Program-made: the position numbers and the translations under genes
The notes under the pieces: model-generated
Databases searched by the model: none
Told to the model about the DNA's origin: nothing
What the model saw: only the letters and a program-made list of their open reading frames with translations
Shown here: in pieces, positions 45,092 to 55,857 of the stretch
How the letters are laid out: every line of letters starts with the position of its first letter
How positions within the stretch are numbered: position 1 is the first letter of the stretch
From: Polytrichum commune
Lineage: Eukaryota > Streptophyta > Polytrichopsida > Polytrichales > Polytrichaceae
DNA length: 64,000 nt
Assembly: GCA_950295325.1 (NCBI GenBank)
Contig: OX485805.1
Span: 7,130,501-7,194,500, forward strand
Direction of reading: 5' to 3'

Positions 45092-47465
45092 ATGGCTACC
45101 ACTGGGGATGTTGTTCGAGTTAGTTCAATGTTGCAACCTGATCATGGCGAGTTGAATGTGGCAGACACAGAGTTGAAGGTGCCAACTGGTTCGATTCCAC
45201 GGGAGTCGACAGTTATTCAAATGCCTCCTGATTCTCATGCAGACGGGCTTCTGAAGGATGATAATACTGAAGCAACCGTGAGCTCGCAAGACCCCGATGT
45301 GATTAATCAAGAAACATTACCTCAAGAAACAGATGCATTGCTTGGGGCCAGTAGGCTAGAGGAGCAGAAAGAGCTTCTCTCAGAAGCTGAAATCCGAAAC
45401 ATCATGTGGATCAAGTTCGGGCCGGAGGAGCTGGAGAGGGTTGATGGTGGTGAAAAACACCTCTTGTACAATGAGGCCCTGGCGCATTGGGAGGCGAAGG
45501 ACAAGCTGTTTGCAACGAGGGTGGAGAAGAAAACGAAGCAGAGCTTGTCGGTCCGCAATGAGATTTATCAGCTGGTCGGATTCTACAGTGTGTTCCAAGG
45601 GGTGTTGCTCACAGCTGTCGCGCAATCGAACTTGCTGCACTGCAACAACTGGTGGAGTGTGTTCACCTTATCGGCGTTGGCCTCCTTTGTCACAGTTTTC
45701 GGTGTGAAACAGAAATTCGAAACCATTTGGGGACTCGAGAAGACCATCGCAACCGAAGATATCTCACGCAAGGTATTATATCACTGCTTCATTGCCATGC
45801 TCTGTACACTGTTATGTTTAGGGGCCCTAAACCCTGAACCTCTGCTCAAAAAAGTGGGCCTCATTTTCCACCAAACGGTGCATCGATCGGGAGTGTGTGG
45901 AATGCCTGGCCTGTTGGAAATGTTTTTTTCCCATCTACTGTAAATGCCCAGGAATTTATAACACAGGATAAATGAGGTCAGGTTTTAAAAGGACTAGATA
46001 ACGAGTGAGAGGAGAGTGGATGACCATTCGCAAAACGGCGAGCCATCCACCTACTCAAGTTGCTTATCAGACATAATTGATCAGCTCGTGGACATAATCT
46101 GGGAGTTATAGATGGAAAAATATGACGAGTTTTGATGACCATTCTGCTCTTGGATGAGCGTTTGGTTATGGTGAATATTGTGGGCCATTTGTAAACAAGG
46201 AAACCGGCATCAAACCCATCAGGGAGATTACTACGGATGCACACTGTATTCCAACTCACAATATTGAACATTGGAGGATTACGTTGTAGGTGTACCAATG
46301 CACTATGGATTCTAATGTACCTGTCCAGGTGCTTTCACATGTAAGAACCCTTGAGCTATAGCCCCCGGGAGGTATGTGCATTTCCGAGTTGTACTCAGTC
46401 AAAATATTGATGTCTTAGAGCATCTCCACTCATGGAGTTGCAAATGGGCCTCTTCCATTGGCTTTTTAGGTCTTTAAGGCCAGAGTCACTGCATGCCACA
46501 TCCCATTTCTGAATCCCATAGAGGTTTATCCAAATTCCGAATTGTTGATCAATTATGGACCGGATAACCAACAAGAGGAGTGGATGACGAGCCGTGGAAG
46601 CATCCCGTCATCCTCGTACTTGAGCTGGTTTTTTATCATAATTGATAAGCTCATGGACAAAATATGGGAACTATGGATGATGTTGCATCTCCATGGATGA
46701 AAAATTGGGGCTTGGTAACCCCTTCGCTCTTGGATGAGTGATCGATTATGTCACATAGGCCCTATAAAAAGAAGCCTTCGGCTCACTATACTTGGGCTCA
46801 CTATCACTAACATGAGTCGTCCTTTGAGACCTTGCCCTAAAAAGTCTAAAAGCCAATGTAGAGAGGGCTGCATCTTTGTGGCTCCAAGAGTGGGGTAATG
46901 TAGCCGAAGGGGTAGCATTGAGATGAGTGGTTATGGGTCAACCTATAGATTGACTTTGTGTAACCCCAAAATCTATGCTTCAAATTTGTAGCAATTTCCA
47001 TATTCATAATTTAAAATAACATAAAATTGCATTCTCTTTAGAATTTGTTTCTCTTTGCAAGAAAATAAATTCCCCGCTATTACTCCTGCTAAATCAGGTG
47101 CAAACCCTCTTGTTTTATTGGTAATGGATGCCTCAACCTTATCTTACTGATGATAAGGATCCTATGTGTAGAGTTAATTGAATAGGTTCACTAATGGTAT
47201 GTTTTAATTTTATTTGCAGCAAGTTGTAAAGTGGCTCTCGTGTCTAAGAATTAAAGGGCCGGAATTCTCATTCAAGGAGCATGCCCAGGATGGTGAGTTG
47301 TCTGCAGACAAAGGGGGTTCTTCACCTCGAAGGAATGGCAAAAAATTGAAGTTATCCATCTTTGCTGTAATTGTTGTGTTGATCTTATTCTCAGGTACTT
47401 TTTTGGTCGCCATCCGTCAGATATTGTGCAACCCGGGCCATTCCTTGTTGCCAAGTAACCGTTGA
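45092..47465 (+). CDS. Three-TM membrane protein gene B (two exons, 308 aa)
   Basis: Exon 1 is 45092..45772 (227 codons from ATG). Exon 2 is 47220..47465 (81 codons plus TGA). The intron (45773-47219) has donor CGCAAG|GTATTA and acceptor TATTTGCAG, phase 0. The N-terminal 155 residues are acidic and polar. Then RNEIYQLVGFYSVFQGVLL leads into the first membrane segment (about 159-178), a second (about 188-206) follows NNWW, and a third lies at about 271-291 in exon 2, with a short CNPGHSLLPSNR tail. It is a paralogue of gene A (10099-12150), with the same motifs and exactly the same intron position. The two lie about 33 kb apart in opposite orientation. No lesions are seen. The function is unknown. 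Reading through the donor gives a 283-residue alternative that lacks the third membrane segment. Confidence 0.82.
45985..46760 (+). repeat. Tandemly duplicated segment in intron of gene B
   Basis: About 45985-46165 and 46565-46760 share ordered words: GAGGAGAGTGGATGA or GAGGAGTGGATGACGAG, CATAATTGATCAGCTC-TGGACA or CATAATTGATAAGCTCATGG, and GCTCTTGGATGAG. Between them is a MITE-like start (AGAGCATCTCCACTCATGGA). Non-coding. Confidence 0.55.
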
Positions 47466-47469
47466 AGGT

Positions 47470-49785
47470 GGTTGTGATTTTTGTTTGAATTCTAGCAACT
47501 TGATATTCCAGACCTTGTACAATTGTATCTCAAGTTAAAGCAAGCTCAAAATGTATGTCTGACTGAGTGGTTATAAGCCCCAAATATTACTTGGTGACTA
47601 CCAAGTGGTTACCGCACAACTTGCTGGGAATTCATAGAAGTGTATGGTTCTACCAAAATTTTGGTGCCTAATTTATGAGTTGCCTTTTTGAAGTTACATA
47701 TGTGTGTCTCTCATGTCTTGGTTGTCCAACAATACAATTGGACAAAAACCCAATTTTGGAAATATGAACTAGGACTACAAAAACACTATTTCGAACAAAA
47801 ATGAACTAGGATCATGTAAGAGAAACATTTGAAAGATAAAGGTAACATCTCCTGCACTGCAATAATATCTATGAAAACATTAAATTTGGTCAGACAACTC
47901 TCGGAGTTTCATGCGATATTGCAGAAATAGTAAGCAATGGACAGTTGAATTTTTTTACATTCTATTGATAGCAAACATGTGGATCTTAACAAAACTTTGA
48001 AATGCTCTGATGTAGATTAAAATTTTAAATGGACTTTGGCAGTTTTACTGCTGACATAAGTAAGGGCCCGTTCTTTCTAGAGTTTGTCGAGATGGTTTAC
48101 CCCAATTGAGTCAGCTCCTGGAATTTCTGGTGTAGATTGACAGATCTGCTTAAGATCTTTTGACGAATCATGTAAATGGAACCAGAGTTTGAAGTACAGG
48201 AATCAGAACTATTGTTAGTTCTTAACACACAATTCTTTGTGAAGATCAATGAAAAGTTTGTGTGACACTTGGTATTTATTAGCTTGTCAGTCGCTATAAC
48301 CCAACAGAAGTACAATGCAATGGAGCAATAATAACATAAAGTGCAACCAGATTGAGGCCTAAGAAAATAATTGTTGGCCCTGGAACACAAAGATTGATGT
48401 GTACGTGGTGTTGCCTCAAGGAAGTTTCCGTTCTTTGAACTTGTTGATATCAAATCTCTGGGCCCATTGAAATGAAATGAAGCGAAATTGATTACAAAGT
48501 TTGGGAAGCCAAAAGGCTAATGGGTCTAAAAGTACACTAGGATGGTATCAAACTGGCTAACTCCCTAAAGTGGAGGAGTATGGTAGCTTCCATGGGATAG
48601 AGGCTAATATAAACTTGATGGTCCAATTGAAAGAGAGACTTGAGACTCCCTAATATTACATTCTCAACATATGATTGAAACTTATCCCTAATATATAAAG
48701 TTGTATAGGGGACACTCCAACACAAGTGTGTCTCATTTTCAACTACATCATAAGAGCGAAAGTGTCATAATATATTATCTCTAGAGATAGGGATAGTCGA
48801 TCATTATCTAGTTTCAATGGCAAGTCCATGATTTGAGGTGTGATAAATGGTAATGATCTTGGGTTGTGGTGGTGTCAATGGTTGCTTCAAGTACAATTCA
48901 CACTCATATTTAAAAAATCCTTGAGGTGAATGTAATCTAGTTTCTTCCCTAACAAATGGAAAGAGTTCCACTCTTTAGCAAGAGCCTCCTTGAGAGAAGC
49001 CTCATTGTGTAAAGGCAAAGCTAGGGTAGACATACATGCATACATACATACATACAAACATACATTTCACATATTGCTAATCTAGAACTTGTCCTTTGTA
49101 GATGTGTGGACACTAACTGCCAATAATATGAACACATGTCATGTTGTCATTGTACATCTTGCAAATCCATCATATGATGTTGGTCTCCCCTCAACACTTT
49201 TAAGGATTGGTCCTCTGGTCTTATGGTTTGAAGTAAAATTTTAAAAATGAACTTGAGTAGTGTGAGAAATAATGTGCTATTTGTGAACATTTTTAACGTT
49301 TTAGAATATTGTACTCAATACATATTTGACCCAACTTTAGATGTTGATTTGACTCAAAATAGAAATAGTTGGAATCTACTTAGAAATCAATGTTTGCACC
49401 CTCCCCAATGACATATGTTGTGACATGTACCTAAGTCTCGTGTATTTGGTGCATGTTGGGTGCCAATCTTCCACCTTTCCTCCTCCTAAGGTAAAGGGTG
49501 TTTGGATCAACCATTTGGCTGATTTAGCCTATTTCGGAGTCCATTTGGAATAAGAGCATGGATAATTGACTTAGCAAATTGACTTAGACATGGTAGGAAC
49601 AAAAATAAAATAAATTCTACATCATATGAATGTGCTACAATATTTTTGGAGTCACTTACCTCTAGCTTTCTAAATCCATCCCTAGACCCACATTTTCCCC
49701 ACTACAATCAACTCCCAAAATTGTCTCAATATTCGCCCAAAACTGCTCCCATTTTATGCACAAACCAACATTCCACCTCCATCAT
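47470..49785. other. Intergenic DNA, no gene recognised
   Basis: The minus-strand frame 48097-48453 has a hydrophobic, cysteine-rich stretch but no motif or paralogue I can name, so I do not call it. Near 49030-49070 is a (CATA)n microsatellite. Confidence 0.4.
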
Positions 49786-50344
49786 GGGGGGGGGGGGGGG
49801 TATTTACCTACTATAATGGATTATAAGGCATGTTAATTTTTCAAAATAATGGTAAATTGCTTTGATTACTAGCACCCTATGGGTAATACTAAATTATTGA
49901 ATGATTAAATTAAAAGTACCTTATATTCATTACATGTAGAAAATCCCCAATTCCTCAAAGTCCTTAAAGTGTATGATAAACCATAAGCCCCATTCACCAC
50001 GTTGAAGCTTTTCCCAATGACAAAAGAATTATGAAAACCTTATCTTTAAGTCATTAGGGGGATGATTTCACAAGTGATTTAATCCACCCCTCAATTCCAT
50101 AAAATCATTGTCCAAAATTATACACCTGAATTGCAAGGTGTATGATTTTTCATAACTAGCCCCTCATTTCCATGGTACTTTATATGTATCACTTAGGTAA
50201 TTTATGATGTTATGTCAAATGCTATATTATATGTTATAATGTTTCACACACCCATAACACCCTATACTATATGTACTTACTTTCCAATTTGACCCAAAAG
50301 TAATGCATTAGACACTATATATTTTATTGCACGTAGTTCTATGT
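49786..50344 (+). mobile_element. Short derivative of the poly(G)-bounded element family
   Basis: Starts with 15 G then TATTTACCTACTATAATGG, matching in reverse the interior of 62462-63778 near 63590-63720 (TATTTACCTATGAGAAAGG; AATAATGGTAAATTG). It ends with CACTTAGGTAATTTATGATG and TGTCAAATGCTATATTA, matching in reverse 62500-62670. The middle of the longer copy is missing, so this is an internally deleted form. Confidence 0.6.
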
Positions 50345-50458
50345 TATTTGCTATACTAAATATAACAATTGGTGAGGGTGGGAAATTAGTGAATGTAATA
50401 CTAATTACTATGAATTAGTGCCACCTAAAAGATCTAAGAAGGATATTTCATCTCAGTA

Positions 50459-50556
50459 GTTGGCACTATTCACTAAAAGTATTGGCACTTGGCACTATTC
50501 ACTAAAGTATCGGCACTTGGCACTAATCAACAAAAGTATCAACACTTGGCACTATT
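50459..50556. repeat. 32-bp tandem repeat (about three units)
   Basis: The unit is CACTTGGCACTATTCACTAA plus AAGTATCGG, repeated about three times with small changes, in non-coding DNA between the poly(G) element and the palindrome-rich locus. Confidence 0.75.
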
Positions 50557-50905
50557 CATTGCCAAGCATGTGGCACACACTAATCACAAGCATGCACTAA
50601 TCTTCCTAAAATCTATGGTAAATGAGCATAGAATTAATTGTAAGTTATGAATTTAGTCACTTAATGGGGATATTAACTAAAATGAGCCAATTGGGCCATT
50701 ATGAGACAATTCGTACCAATGGGAACGTGCATTGGGAACGTGGTTCACGAGTAAATATCCGTGAATTGCCATCATTGACAAGGTTTAGAACAAGAGGAAG
50801 GTCATCAACATAGACTAGGGCACTATTTCATGCACATTGGTGTATATATATAAGCTAAAATAATGCTTATTCTAGCCCACATAAAAACTTAGCCCAGTTG
50901 TCACC

Positions 50906-51118
50906 ATGGGTGTTCACTCGTGACCAACCAACACCCCGCAACAGATGAGCCTAGTATATCCATAATACAACATAAGTCGATACCACTAAGGAACAACCAT
51001 GCGCATGTCAACAACTGTATGCAAATATAATGGGTCTAATCATAAAAGCTATCATGGGCACTTAATACTACTCAGAGAATACAAATACATCTAACCACGA
51101 GTGAACGCCCGTGACCAA
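50906..51118. repeat. Two degenerate copies of the GC palindrome with shared flanks
   Basis: CCATGGGTGTTCACTCGTGA at 50906 and CCACGAGTGAACGCCCGTGA at about 51097 are mutated forms of the palindrome described at 51277. Each is followed by the same type of flank (CCAACCAACACCCCGCAAC versus CCAATCAACGCCATGCAAC), so here flank and palindrome were duplicated together. Confidence 0.6.
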
Positions 51119-51276
51119 TCAACGCCATGCAACACACGATGCAAGATCCATAACACATGAAGGAAGGTCTACATGTCATATCCGACTACACAAATGAGGG
51201 TCAAAAAATCATTTGATTGAATCATAGATGCCACAGTGGGCACAAAAAATGTGAACAAAGTATATGAATTGTTGTA

Positions 51277-51298
51277 TCCACGGGTGAACACCCGTGGA
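51277..51298. repeat. GC palindrome copy 1
   Basis: Arms CCACGGGTG and CACCCGTGG around a central AA, bounded by T and A, so the perfect arms are 10 bp. It lies just 3' of the exon at 51323. Confidence 0.9.
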
Positions 51299-51322
51299 AA
51301 ATCTATCACCATAAAGGTCCGG

Positions 51323-52013
51323 CTATCTACAAGAGGAGTATGAATCCTTAATCATTTTCAACATCTTGTCATGAGGTTGTCTTTGAGCTATAGTACATTG
51401 CTTGCGCTTGACTTCTTCAAGCCGTTTTTTCTCCTCCATCAAAACTGTAGCTTCTCGAAGTTGTTTCACCCTTGCAGCCACGTAATCAGACATGGATGAG
51501 GTGGTATTGGGTGAACTACACCTCCAACATCCAGAACTATTTCCCGAGCCCGTGGGCTCATTGGGGTGAGTGGTTTGGAGAGAAAGGTGTCTCTTCACCC
51601 GAGCGCGTGTGACCGGACCCGCAACATCGACCGGAACAGCCTCCTCAACCGCGACCGGAACAGCCACCGCAACCGCGAGCGCAACATCGTGTGTTTGGAG
51701 CATATGTGTCTACCACAACAAACGACAAATTGATATTAGAATCCCTGGGATGAAACACAACTAAAAAAATTGGGATTCATGTGGAAAATGAATTACCTTA
51801 GGGCATGGAGATGTCACTTCGGCGAAGTCGGCGTTAGCATCCGGAGGACGTTGTCGACATGGTGGACTGGCAATATAGTTCTTAGGTCGCGTTTGGAATG
51901 GGGAATGCTGTTAGGATACAATAACATAAGAGTCCATGGAAGAAGGACATTATGTGCAAGAGGAGCCCGTCCGTTGCCCTTTAGTAAAGATGAACATGTT
52001 CAAAACATATGAA
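51323..52013 (-). CDS. Probable 3' exon pair of an unrecognised gene
   Basis: The frame ending at 51323 (CR followed by stop) contains an Ala/Val-Pro-rich stretch, a CWRC motif, and a basic helical tail (SDYVAARVKQLREATVL, EEKKRLEEVKRKQC) likely to form a short coiled coil. An acceptor-like GTGGTAG lies at about 51715, in phase with an upstream open stretch (about 51797-51900) ending in TSPCPK before a GTAATT donor. No full-length start could be placed. It could be a separate gene or a distal part or alternative 3' end of the neighbouring long gene. No domain is recognised. Confidence is limited because the exon boundaries rest on splice-like signals only. Confidence 0.35.
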
Positions 52014-52128
52014 TTATAGCCGACTAAGTCCTACATATTAAAATTCGCTATGACAACCATAATTCCCAAAAACACAACTAACATTGTCCAAGTGGCCTGA
52101 TACATTCATTGAATCAACTACCACATTG

Positions 52129-52148
52129 CCACGGGTGAACACCCGTGG
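52129..52148. repeat. GC palindrome copy 2
   Basis: Arms CCACGGGTG and CACCCGTGG around AA. It lies 240 bp beyond the stop codon of the FCP1-like exon, possibly in its 3' untranslated region. Confidence 0.9.
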
Positions 52149-52391
52149 GACAATGCCAGACATTCACTGTGGTCGGAAATAGTCGGGTATTCTCTAACAC
52201 CGCAGTGTTGCAAAGTAGTAGACTCCCAGTGAGATACATTCATGACCATGACATGTTTGCATGAAGAAAATCCACAAAACCAAAACAAGTTTCAAATGAA
52301 GTTGAAAGGCAACAAAGTTTCAGATCCACTCATTTCAAATACAATGTACCGATAGTGCAAATGTGCACTATAGGCGGCCCCAATAGGGAAT

Positions 52392-53174
52392 CTACATTAA
52401 CATCTGAGCCTCTGGAACCATACGGGCAGAAGTCAGTATTTTATGTCTAACTAATGATTGCTTATAAATCAGAGAACTTGGCAGCTCTAGATTGAAGGGT
52501 CCCTGTCCTGATGGATAAGGGTTGCTCCCCACAAAATCTGGCACATACTGTTGAGAACTCAAGAGCCTTTGCAGGTAACTATGCAGAGTATCCAAGCTTT
52601 GGTTTGACATAAATGGTACAGGGTTAATGTAGCTCCCAGGAGGGTTTGGGATGCATTTGTAAGGGGAGTCATCAACAAGTAATGTAGTCCTATGACTGGG
52701 TTGCTTCGTATGCGGCACTGGATGCGTCCGGCTCCACTCAAAAAATGCGCACAGGTCTTTCATGAAGAAGCTTGAATCAGCATTCATAGGACTAGGAAGA
52801 ACTTGTCCTCTCTCATCCTTCAGAGTGTGACACAATTCTTGCCCAAACACATACTCTGGATGTCTACAACCATTGAAGAAGTGCCGGACAATTGGCTGAA
52901 GATTCTTCATAAGCTTCGACGACCAGATGACAACATGGAAGTTTGAGAGAACAAAACGCAGAAAGCGTCCCAGTCCTCTCCTAGGTATGAGGGCACTATA
53001 TGGGAGAAAGAGTGGAACCAACTCCCCAGTTATCTGAGGGCTATGTTGTGATTCAAGAGTCTTCCTGGTGTTGACATTGTCGCACTTTGTTAACCTCACC
53101 AGGATCCCGTTCACATCCAGCACTAACCATATCTTCTCTCTCCGATGGACAACAGTGGTTGGAGAGGTGAGGAT
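52392..53174 (-). CDS. FCP1-like (NLI-interacting factor) HAD phosphatase domain, C-terminal exon
   Basis: 260 residues after a CGCCAG acceptor, starting ILTSPTTVVHRREKIWLVLD. The motif-I region is WLVLDVNGILV, then FLRFVLSNFHVVIWSSKLMK (motif II, S/T-S). A central TLLVDDSPYKCIPNPPGSY corresponds to motif IV (VDD), and YLQRLLSSQQYVPDFVGSNP closes the domain. FCP1/SCP phosphatases use DxDxT/V and remove phosphate from Ser in RNA polymerase II tails or other proteins. Here the second Asp is Asn (D-V-N), as in other plant LDVNG proteins, so catalysis is doubtful. It appears to be spliced from the upstream ParB-like/acidic exons through a 32-bp micro-exon. As a separate short gene it would lack a credible ATG. 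Confidence 0.78.
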   Translation of the reverse strand: MLTSPTTVVHRREKIWLVLDVNGILVRLTKCDNVNTRKTLESQHSPQITGELVPLFLPYSALIPRRGLGRFLRFVLSNFHVVIWSSKLMKNLQPIVRHFFNGCRHPEYVFGQELCHTLKDERGQVLPSPMNADSSFFMKDLCAFFEWSRTHPVPHTKQPSHRTTLLVDDSPYKCIPNPPGSYINPVPFMSNQSLDTLHSYLQRLLSSQQYVPDFVGSNPYPSGQGPFNLELPSSLIYKQSLVRHKILTSARMVPEAQMLM

Positions 53175-53434
53175 CTGGCGATGACAAAATTGAAAGTCAT
53201 TGTAAAGAATTTCTATCTAAGGAAAAAGTATATTCTACATGATTTTTATCGAATGAAACAACACATTGGGTACACATGAGTATGCAAGATAAAAGAATGC
53301 CTCCACATTTATGGATTAGTTTTGCGAGATCGAGGAAAATATCGTACCGAAGGTGGTATTCCGGCAGTGGCTGTATGACCTGTGACCACATGCACACATG
53401 ACTTATGAGATCCACACGCTCAAACCCATAATCT

Positions 53435-53456
53435 CCCACGGGTGAACACCCGTGGG
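53435..53456. repeat. GC palindrome copy 3 (intron 53380-53593)
   Basis: Perfect arms CCCACGGGTG and CACCCGTGGG with central AA, 56 bp from the micro-exon. Confidence 0.92.
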
Positions 53457-53534
53457 CACAATATCAAAAGTCCCTTATATAAATATTACTCGAGAGATAA
53501 CAATTTGTATGGAAATTGAAAAGTATAAACAGGT

Positions 53535-53562
53535 GGTCCCACGGGTGTTCACCCGTGGGACC
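53535..53562. repeat. GC palindrome copy 4 (intron 53380-53593)
   Basis: Perfect arms extended outward by GGT and ACC to 13 bp each around TT, the longest uninterrupted palindrome of the set. It shares an intron with copy 3 and has the opposite central dinucleotide. Confidence 0.92.
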
Positions 53563-53770
53563 AATTGCATTCAAATAACACTATATATGATACCTTGAGC
53601 TTGGCTTAGGGGGGGATCCCCACCATGTGCAGGGTCGTCATGAGAACTCGGTGGAATGACATCCCGTTCTGCCGCAACCAACACCTGTTGCAAAGACACT
53701 TTTAGAAATCTTGACGAGTTTGCTTCCACCGCCAAACACAATATAGCATTGGAAAGGGAGTATGTATTAC

Positions 53771-55558
53771 CATTTCGGACGATGCCGGTTGACCCTCAGC
53801 AACACGTTCGACATGAGGGCTTGAGGACTCCGCAACTGCAACATTGACTTCCCTCCTTGGAGACTCTGGCACTCCAGTAATGTCAATGATCTCCAACGTA
53901 GAGTCCACAACACTGCCGGCTTGAGCGGCCGAGGACCCCGCGAATTGACCTCGTTCATCACGATGTTTGGGAGCTTCGAACGCTGTCCATCTCTTTCTCA
54001 TTTTCTTTAATGCAGCGGCATGAAGAATATGTTTCACCTTCACTGCTTCACAAAACGCTGGTGTGGAGAGATAAGCGAACATCTTGTGATAGTCGTACGA
54101 CGTGTACAAATGCGCAAGATTCAATCGCACGTTCTCGGGCACATCTACCAAGTATTTGTCCACAAATGGGGCAAAATGCACCTTGTCCTTCCCATCCGAT
54201 TCCTTGCCCATGTCAGGTCTCCCAGCAAACACCGGGTGAGGGTCATCAACAAAGTTGAGTTTCACTCTGTTGTACCCAGGCTTCCCATAATCCTCATCCT
54301 CGGAATCATCCGTCATGTAGTCCGCAAACGTCCCCCGAACCCGATGTGGAACTCGATCTCTCACCTTCACCCTCACGTCTAGTTCTACGCATCTTTCGGG
54401 CACATCGTCATCACTATCCAAGCATATGACTTCGGTTCGAATAACCTCCTCTGCTTCATTGGATGGTGCCGCTACAGTAGGCTCTTCTGCAACCACAACA
54501 CCAGGTGAATCACGATTTGATCGCCCATGTCCTAGCACCTCGAGAACGGCAGCGGCAACGTCCTCAACAGGTGAGCTGACGTTCAAATCTGTGTTTGTCC
54601 CTTCAACATGCACAGCTTCAGACATGATTGCATCCCGCGGAACATCCGCTTGGCCAGATTCAACCTCGCGATAAAGACCAGAATGCTCCGTTGCCTCCGA
54701 AGACCGCGAGTGATCTCCAACTCTAGCAGGACGTAGAGATGACCTTCCCCTTCGAGGAGCTTTCATTTTCTTTCTTGCAGTCGGTTTCGATGCAGACCTT
54801 GCAGCAGGATTAGCTGACTGCGGACGCTCATCCTCCTCATATTCTTCCATAGGTTGAACATCTAGTTGTTCTTGACTTCGTCTAGATGTGTCAAACTGTG
54901 CAAACCCGCGGCCGGGTGTAGATGGGATCCCAGACGAGAAAGATCCCACAGGGTGATGGACACTGTGCTCGGCTTGTGGACGACCAACTTCCTCTAAGTT
55001 GGAAGCATCCTCTTGCCGCTCCTCCTCACCCTCCCCCTCCCCTTCCCCCACGGGTGAACACCCGTGGGGAACCTGCTCCGGGGACATGGCCTCCAAAGAG
55101 GCCTCCGCCATGGCTGACGCCTTGTAATTGAAGGCCTCCTCCTCCACCTCTGCCATGACCTCAGCCATGGCCTCCGCCAGTGCGTCGTCCATGACCACCT
55201 CTTCTTCCTCTTCCTCTTCCTCTTCCTCTTCCTCTTCGTCGGCCACTTCCTCTTCCTCCGCAGACTCCCCTAGGACAACAACTGGGTCATCTTCCTCCTC
55301 CACCTCTTCCTCCTCCTCCTCCTCCTCCTCCTCTTCTACGTCCTCTTCATTTATGTCATTCGCACGCTTTCTTCCAATCTCGCGCTCAATGATGGAATCC
55401 ACATCGATACGCCCTTCTTCCTCTTCCAAATCCTGGGCAGCGAATTTTCCTTCCTCATTCCACCTTTGTATGCTCCAGTCAACTGCGGCAATCATCTTCG
55501 TCTTCGCCACCTCTAGCATCTCTGCCGGCACAATATTCAACACCTTCATACCCAATGC
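53771..55558 (-). CDS. Exon encoding an acidic, intrinsically disordered region
   Basis: 596 codons, fully open, between a TTTTTGCAG acceptor and a GTAATA donor. It begins with ALGMKVLNIVPAEMLEVAKT (a folded start). Then come two long Glu tracts interrupted by DDPVVVLGESA, Ala/Glu repeats (ALAEAMAEVMAEV), a Gly-Glu run, Ser/Pro-rich stretches and a basic patch (KPTARKKMKAPRRGRSSL) that could be a nuclear signal. A more ordered C-terminal part includes RGTFADYMTDDSEDEDYG and LAHLYTSYDYHKMFAYLSTP. A GC palindrome at 55047-55068 lies in frame and encodes VPHGCSPVG. Acidic tracts of this kind are typical of nuclear or chromatin-associated proteins (inference only). The Ser-rich frame on the other strand is its shadow. 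Confidence 0.65.
55047..55068. repeat. GC palindrome copy 5 (inside coding exon)
   Basis: Perfect arms around AA within the acidic exon, read in frame on the minus strand as PHGCSPVG. The only copy in a predicted coding exon. Confidence 0.9.
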
Positions 55559-55728
55559 CTGCAAAAACCAAGGCATGAGATAAATAACTTCTCAATCAAA
55601 TTAGTCTACATCCAAAAGCGAATAGAATTAAACCAATAGTCCCAACTATTTGTCTACCAACTAATTGTCAGGAAAGCTATCGAGAAGGTGGCTATCAACC
55701 AGGTGGATATAAAGCAGGTGGATGTCTA

Positions 55729-55754
55729 GGCCCACGGGTGTTCACCCGTGGGCC
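55729..55754. repeat. GC palindrome copy 6 (intron 55559-55857)
   Basis: Core perfect arms around TT at 55731-55752, extended by GG/CC on each side. The flanks (AACCAGGTGG upstream, CCCAACCTGG downstream) resemble the spacer of the 48-bp array. Confidence 0.92.
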
Positions 55755-55857
55755 TCCCAACCTGGTTTATGGTTAGGTTATCCAAAACACCATCCAAACC
55801 AACGATAATATTCAGAAATTCAAGAACCACTTAGGGGAAAAGATGCTCATTACTTAC

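Noticed and set aside
48097-48453. Cys-rich hydrophobic minus-strand frame
   Set aside because: Looks slightly membrane-like but has no motif, no convincing start, and no similarity to genes A or B.
55128-55583. Ser-rich open frame on the plus strand (long Ser runs)
   Set aside because: It is the antisense of the GAG/GAA-coded Glu tracts in the minus-strand acidic exon. No start context or neighbours support it.
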